64,000 bases of DNA from the NCBI GenBank assembly GCA_031472005.1, contig PZJY01000002.1, positions 2,914,001 to 2,978,000 of the forward strand, in the 5' to 3' direction. Below are positions 59,275-64,000 of this stretch, piece by piece. The DNA comes from Tetracladium setigerum (Eukaryota > Ascomycota > Leotiomycetes > Helotiales). Each line of letters starts with the position of its first letter. Positions within the stretch are counted from its first letter, which is position 1. The notes beneath the pieces were generated by a model that worked only from the letters and a program-made list of their open reading frames with translations, was not told where the DNA came from and made no database searches. A program made the position numbers and the translations under genes.

Positions 59275-62028
59275 GTGGGGTTGTGGTGTACGGCGTCAGA
59301 CTTGATTCGCTGCCCGAATGCTTCATATTGTTCTCACGAAGTCAGGGTGTTTTGTTTGTTGGTGACCCCGAATCGGGGATGGGAGGTACCGATGTTTCTC
59401 TCCTCAGCCTTGTGAAGGTATGGAGGTACCGAGTAGCTACTTGCCATTGCCTCATCAGCATTATTCTAGATTTCTTTGGCTGGTCGTTGATCTTCCAAAC
59501 TATCTGGATCATGTGACCCAACCACATATGTCTTGGCAGTGTCTCGCTTCTCTTATCGATTAGAAATGCTTTTGGCGTGTGCGCTGAGTGTGCATGTCTT
59601 GTTAAGCTTATTGTTGTTATTCTTGAACAATTCTATCCGTGCTCACTTTATCCTCATCTCATCTCATCTCATCTACTGTACTCTCTCAGCCTGGGTAGCC
59701 CAAGCTGCCCGTGGCAAGCACGGCGGGCGAGCTTGAATTAAAGCCCTACAATCACAGATCTCGCTCACCTGCGCGAATCTATGCGCTCAGACTCCTCCGC
59801 TAATGAATCATGGCGATGCGTCGATGAAGTGAGAAATGAGCGGCTTGCTGCATTGCCTTTCCCTCTCGAACTGCAGCAAAGCGGCGGTTGATCCGACGCT
59901 CAGCACGCAAATGTCACTTGAACTACTGGATTATTGGATGAGCATTCCGCATTATTCTCTGCTTTGCATCGGTCATTCCCGGCTGCAAGCTCTTCCAGTC
60001 GGTTAGAGCGATCACCAGCAGCACCACGACAGGAGACTACTGACTCGATGGACGAGAATGGCTAAGAATGCTGAGACGCTTGGAAACCCAGAAGTTGTTT
60101 TGACTTTCGGAATCATGAACAGATGATGGACTCTGCAACATGTCCTGCATCTCACTGCTTGCTCTGGATATGCGAATTTTGGATCTGAAAGGGCTGTGCT
60201 TCAAGCGCCTGCACAGTGCAGACGATGCAAGATGGTCGTCCCCGTGCTATCAATAGAAGCGAGCATTTCAACCACTTCAACCTCGCAACTCCTGCATCGT
60301 CTCGATGCGCCATCATTCCCAATTCCTCAAGCCTGTCAATGATTCAGAGCAGCGGTGGGCATGGTATCCAAGTTTCCCAGGAGGCAAGATTCATGAAGCG
60401 CCATCCACCACATCCCACTTTACGAAGATCAACAGATCAAAGAAGGCCGTGAGTCCTCGATCTCCTCCCGTCGCAGATCTTTCGAGGCCAACAGGCGAGA
60501 CGTGCTCCAGATCCTGGATACCCTTGGATGGCGAAGCGGTCTCGATGCCATTATTGCAGCGGGCAGCAGTGTTGATGAATTTGCCGTCTCGTCCGCGACG
60601 CAGTCTCTGTACTAATGAAGGGATGGCTAATATATTATTCTCCGTGGAGCCAATCTGGCTGAGAGCAGAAGAAGATGTGCGAGATTGTTGATAGCAGAGT
60701 GCGCAGACGAGGTCTTAAGCGAGAAGATTTCATTCGTATTATTTCCGGGGGTTTTCTGCTTGTGCAGGGCGCTGAAAAGGGACAGCTCAGACGCGTGGGG
60801 GCTAGCTGGGTTGGTTTGGTTTCTTGCTGGTGTGTTTCCTGTTTTGAAGGTGTTCCCCAAGCTGTCAGCTGTCGCTTTTTGGTTTTTGGTTGTCGCTTTC
60901 GGAGCTGTCACGTCAAGCAGTCGTCGGCAGGGAAGGTGTCAAACATAGAGCAAACTTTATACTGGATAGCTGATCTGGAGTGATAAGGCGGATCAGTGTA
61001 TACAGAGTACAGAAGTACAGAAGTATCTGTCTACTTGTCACTATTCCTTTCTATCTCTGCATACAATAATACGGAGTACTTAGGATGTCTTCCCTTTCTC
61101 TCTCTCTCTCTCTCTCCCCCCCCACAATTATCCAGTGTCAATCATCTCCAAATTCTCCGACTATCGATTGTGGCTCTTCTGTCTCCATCTCCATCTCCGT
61201 CCTCGTCTACCTTCTCCTGCTAAGTACAGCTACGGGTAGTAGTGGACCTCCTCTCCCCCTTCGCTCCCTGGAGGTGGTTGTTTTTGAAGGAAGAATGTGC
61301 ATATCTATTATTATTGTTGAGAATCCCTGACCTTGACTCGCCTCTTGTCTGGTCTTGCCCTCTTCTAAGACTACATGTTGTGACATATCCTGCCCCCATC
61401 ATCTTGAGCTCCGGTTGGCCTCTCCCGAGCTCTTCTCTCTCCAAATAATGCTCTGGTCCTCCACATTCCCACATTTCCCACATATTCCCACATATTCCCA
61501 TCTTCCCACGTCGCACTACTACTATCGAATTGTATCCATGATTCGCCGTTCGTCCTTCCACCCCCCTCTTTCAACGCTTAACGCTTGCGCATCTTTGCAC
61601 CCTCCCTCAGTGCCTCAACCCACCTTCACGCACCTGACCACTACTAGTCCTCTCTCGTCCTCTTCTCGCAGTTTTGCAACTTTTCCCGCAGCAGGGTGTC
61701 CGTTGGTCGTCCTGGGCCTGCAGCGCCAGGCGTAAGCGTGCCCTCTGATTCGTTGTGGCTGGGGACTGCCCGATCCAGTTTCGCCAGTGGCTGGCCAGTC
61801 GCCCTCCCCTCCATTTTGCAGCGAAAAAGCGTTCACCGCTCTTCTGGTTGGATTCAGGACCCTCACAACCCCGACGCCCTCGCACTACCTGCCCATCTTT
61901 GCGTCCTCAGTCCTCCCTTCCAGCTGCCTCACCGTCTCCCATCGCGACTTTGCTCAACCCAGCAAAGAGCGGTGTCTTCCTCTCTTCCTCTTACAATTGT
62001 CTTCACGATCCCTCATCCAACCGCAACA
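59275..62028. other. Divergent intergenic region with CT-rich leader
   Basis: This holds the promoter of farnesyltransferase beta and the long upstream region of the Zn2Cys6 regulator. It contains a (CTCAT)n tract near 59653-59674 and a (CT)n tract near 61094-61115. The last kilobase is strongly pyrimidine-rich on the + strand and carries several small upstream ORFs, such as 61085-61330. That is typical of long leaders of fungal regulatory genes. Confidence 0.5.
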
Positions 62029-64000
62029 ATGAGTAACTCGAATCTGGATTTCTCCTCTGATGGCCTTTTGGATCTCACCTTCGATCATCGAGACCCCCGA
62101 TATCCATACACCTCAAATATGACCAACCGCTCGAGTTGGCCTCTCCCCCTCGAGATGGGCTCGGGGAGTGGTGCTGACGAGCGAAGAGAGACTTCTCCCA
62201 CCCACAGTATCCATCATCAGCAACAGCAGCAACAGCAGCAACAACAGCAGCAATACTCCCAGCCATCGCAAGCCAACTCACCCAACAACCTCCTCACAGA
62301 CTGGTCTTTGCAACAGCACCCTCAACACCTACCCCAATACATCCAAGACAACTCGTTGATGGGCACTCAATTCAATAACTTCGGCGCCGGTTTTCAATCG
62401 CCGCTGGACACCTATATCCCAACCTCGCAAGCCGGATATGATGGAACACTTCAGATGGACGCACCCTTCAATGGATTGGTACAAACGGTCGAGGCCCAGG
62501 CGGCCATGTGGGCGAACTGGCATGATATTGAGAATGCAATGAACTTTGCTGTGAATGATGGCTTGCCCAGTATGAGCCGCCAAAGCTTGGGAAGCACATC
62601 GCCGACCGGAACATATCTCGAGGTGCTCTCGTTGCCCAGCTCAAGTAGTGATAACGGATGGGCAACGGTAGATTCTTTTGCAAACTATGATGCCTTCACC
62701 CAGGCACAGAATGCCGCCATCTTCAATCCAGGACAGACACTGCATCTTCGAACCCACTCCGACTCCTCGCAATCCGATGGGACCGGTCACACACTAGACT
62801 CGTTCGGCAGCTTCGAGGAGATCTCATATCCACCATACTCCCCATACTCTCCTGGATCAGACCACTACCTCGAGCAAAACACTCACAGGAATTGCTACAA
62901 TGGCGAGCACCACCACCACTCTCATTCTCACGAGGTGGTCAGCCAAACCGTCAGCCCTGCAGCTGCCGTTGCTCCCGTCGCCATCAAGATGTCTCCTTCA
63001 AGTAGAACCACTCCAACATCATCGACCTCGCCACCTGCACGCAGAAATTCCGCACCAAAGAAGAGCCCCACCGCAAAAGCTACCAAACCTGTCATCCGTC
63101 GTACGTCAAATGGAAAGAAGGATACTGAGAAGCGTGTTGGACGTAGACGTGGGCCCTTATTACCTGAGCAGAGAAAGCAAGCAAGCGAGATCAGAAAGCT
63201 TCGTGCGTGCCTGCGATGCAAGTTCCTTAAGAAGACTTGTGATAAGGGTGAGCCTTGTGCTGGTTGCCAACCTTCTCACGCTCGACTCTGGCAAGTCCCT
63301 TGCACGCGTATCGACATCAAGGACATTGGTTATTTCATGAAGGATTGGAAGGCCGATTATGAGCGTCACGTGGGCCGTGGAGTTTCCGTGTACAACATCA
63401 AGGGCTTCTCTCAAAAGGAGGAACTCATCTGGATTACCCACGGTTATGGATTTGCTATTCCTATCATGGCAAGGGAGGTCTATGTAACCGATGACAGCTG
63501 CTTCACCGTCGACTGGATCGAGACTGAGCACCAGGAGCCTCTTGACTTCGACATCCGCACAGAGAGAATGTCTGCTGGTTCGGAGGGTGTGTCAACCGAG
63601 GCATTGTCCGAGTACCTCGACAAACATCTTGATGGTCCATTCGAGGAGTTCATTGATGACTACTTCGAAGGCACCCCATTCATCACCGAGATCTTGAAGA
63701 CTGCCCACCGATACTACGTCAAAGAGAAGGTCCCAGTCATTCGAAAGGCCCTCAAGCTTGTTCTCGCTTACAATCTCACGATGCATGTCACTATGGTCGA
63801 GCAGAGAGGTGATGAGCACCCAATGGAAGGAATGATTGACGATGAAGATTCCAAGTACAACGGCAAGATCGTTGCCCCAGTCATGATCAACTTCCAGATC
63901 AAGTGTGCTTTGGCCGATATGTGGCGCGAGTTGCAAAAGGAGATCCTCGAGGAGTTGTCATCGCTATACTCCAGCGTCTACAGTGGCGACAGGCTCAAGA
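62029..64000 (+). CDS. Zn2Cys6 transcription factor (truncated by window end)
   Basis: The frame starts at ATG 62029 (MSNSNLDFSSDG) and stays open to the last base, 657 codons, so the 3' end is outside the window. The N-terminal half is disordered: Ser/Pro-rich with a polyglutamine block (about residues 64-75, CAG/CAA mix), a His run near residue 290 and a basic Ser/Thr/Pro region. The zinc cluster lies at about residues 394-425: CLRC, then KKTC, CDKGEPC, AGC and a last Cys in WQVPC. Spacing between the fifth and sixth cysteines is long (11). Downstream, CTRIDIKDIGYFMKDWKADYE and a helical region follow. Target genes cannot be deduced. The frame shows no break. Confidence 0.9.
   Translation, partial: MSNSNLDFSSDGLLDLTFDHRDPRYPYTSNMTNRSSWPLPLEMGSGSGADERRETSPTHSIHHQQQQQQQQQQQQYSQPSQANSPNNLLTDWSLQQHPQHLPQYIQDNSLMGTQFNNFGAGFQSPLDTYIPTSQAGYDGTLQMDAPFNGLVQTVEAQAAMWANWHDIENAMNFAVNDGLPSMSRQSLGSTSPTGTYLEVLSLPSSSSDNGWATVDSFANYDAFTQAQNAAIFNPGQTLHLRTHSDSSQSDGTGHTLDSFGSFEEISYPPYSPYSPGSDHYLEQNTHRNCYNGEHHHHSHSHEVVSQTVSPAAAVAPVAIKMSPSSRTTPTSSTSPPARRNSAPKKSPTAKATKPVIRRTSNGKKDTEKRVGRRRGPLLPEQRKQASEIRKLRACLRCKFLKKTCDKGEPCAGCQPSHARLWQVPCTRIDIKDIGYFMKDWKADYERHVGRGVSVYNIKGFSQKEELIWITHGYGFAIPIMAREVYVTDDSCFTVDWIETEHQEPLDFDIRTERMSAGSEGVSTEALSEYLDKHLDGPFEEFIDDYFEGTPFITEILKTAHRYYVKEKVPVIRKALKLVLAYNLTMHVTMVEQRGDEHPMEGMIDDEDSKYNGKIVAPVMINFQIKCALADMWRELQKEILEELSSLYSSVYSGDRLK

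Overview
The window is nuclear DNA of a filamentous ascomycete (Pezizomycotina). The evidence is short GT-AG introns of about 45-80 nt, CT-rich leaders, and fungal-specific families: a velvet protein, a gEgh16/GAS1-type secreted protein, a Zn2Cys6 regulator, GPI18 and Blm10. The flavour of the proteins suggests Leotiomycetes, but that is a guess that no phylogeny supports.

Layout. 1-463: 3' end of an unidentified gene. 1487-2469 (-): beta-carbonic anhydrase. 4269-5344 (-) and 5606-6891 (+): ribosomal protein eL8 and the tRNA thiolase NCS6, divergent over 261 bp. 7497-9610 (+): cytochrome P450. 10083-12100 (-): RG-rich protein. 12847-14288 (-): GPI18. 16289-18131 (+): conserved protein of unknown function. 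19292-25244 (+): proteasome activator BLM10. 25245-37366: gene-poor. 37367-39147 (+): VosA. 41010-41508 (-): small complex I subunit of the NDUFA1 type. 42147-45708 (+): MYST acetyltransferase with a PHD finger. 47208-49027 (+): secreted gEgh16 family protein. 50577-51899 (-): GDP-mannose pyrophosphorylase. 54003-54679 (-): small dsRBM-like protein. 57423-59274 (-): farnesyltransferase beta. 62029 to the window end (+): Zn2Cys6 regulator, truncated by the window edge. There is no operon logic, and no transposon, CRISPR, rRNA or credible tRNA was seen.

The strongest signal is not a biological system. Eleven of the recognisable genes, including obligatory housekeeping genes such as eL8, change reading frame inside conserved sequence. 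Every case (16, plus a probable 17th in VosA) is repaired by adding one base, and wherever the site can be pinned down that base is a G or C, mostly in a G or C run. With those additions and the introns I assign, every coding length becomes a multiple of three and, where the family length is known to me, matches it. The parsimonious reading is systematic loss of single G/C bases in the assembly, not pseudogenes or programmed frameshifting. Automated gene calls here will be split, truncated or given false micro-introns.

Biological points to follow: a possible mitochondrial presequence upstream of the carbonic anhydrase start, an unusually long P450 intron, kexin-like dibasic sites in the Asn/Gly-rich tail of the gEgh16 protein, the 12 kb gene-poor stretch before VosA, and two or three unassigned ORFs.
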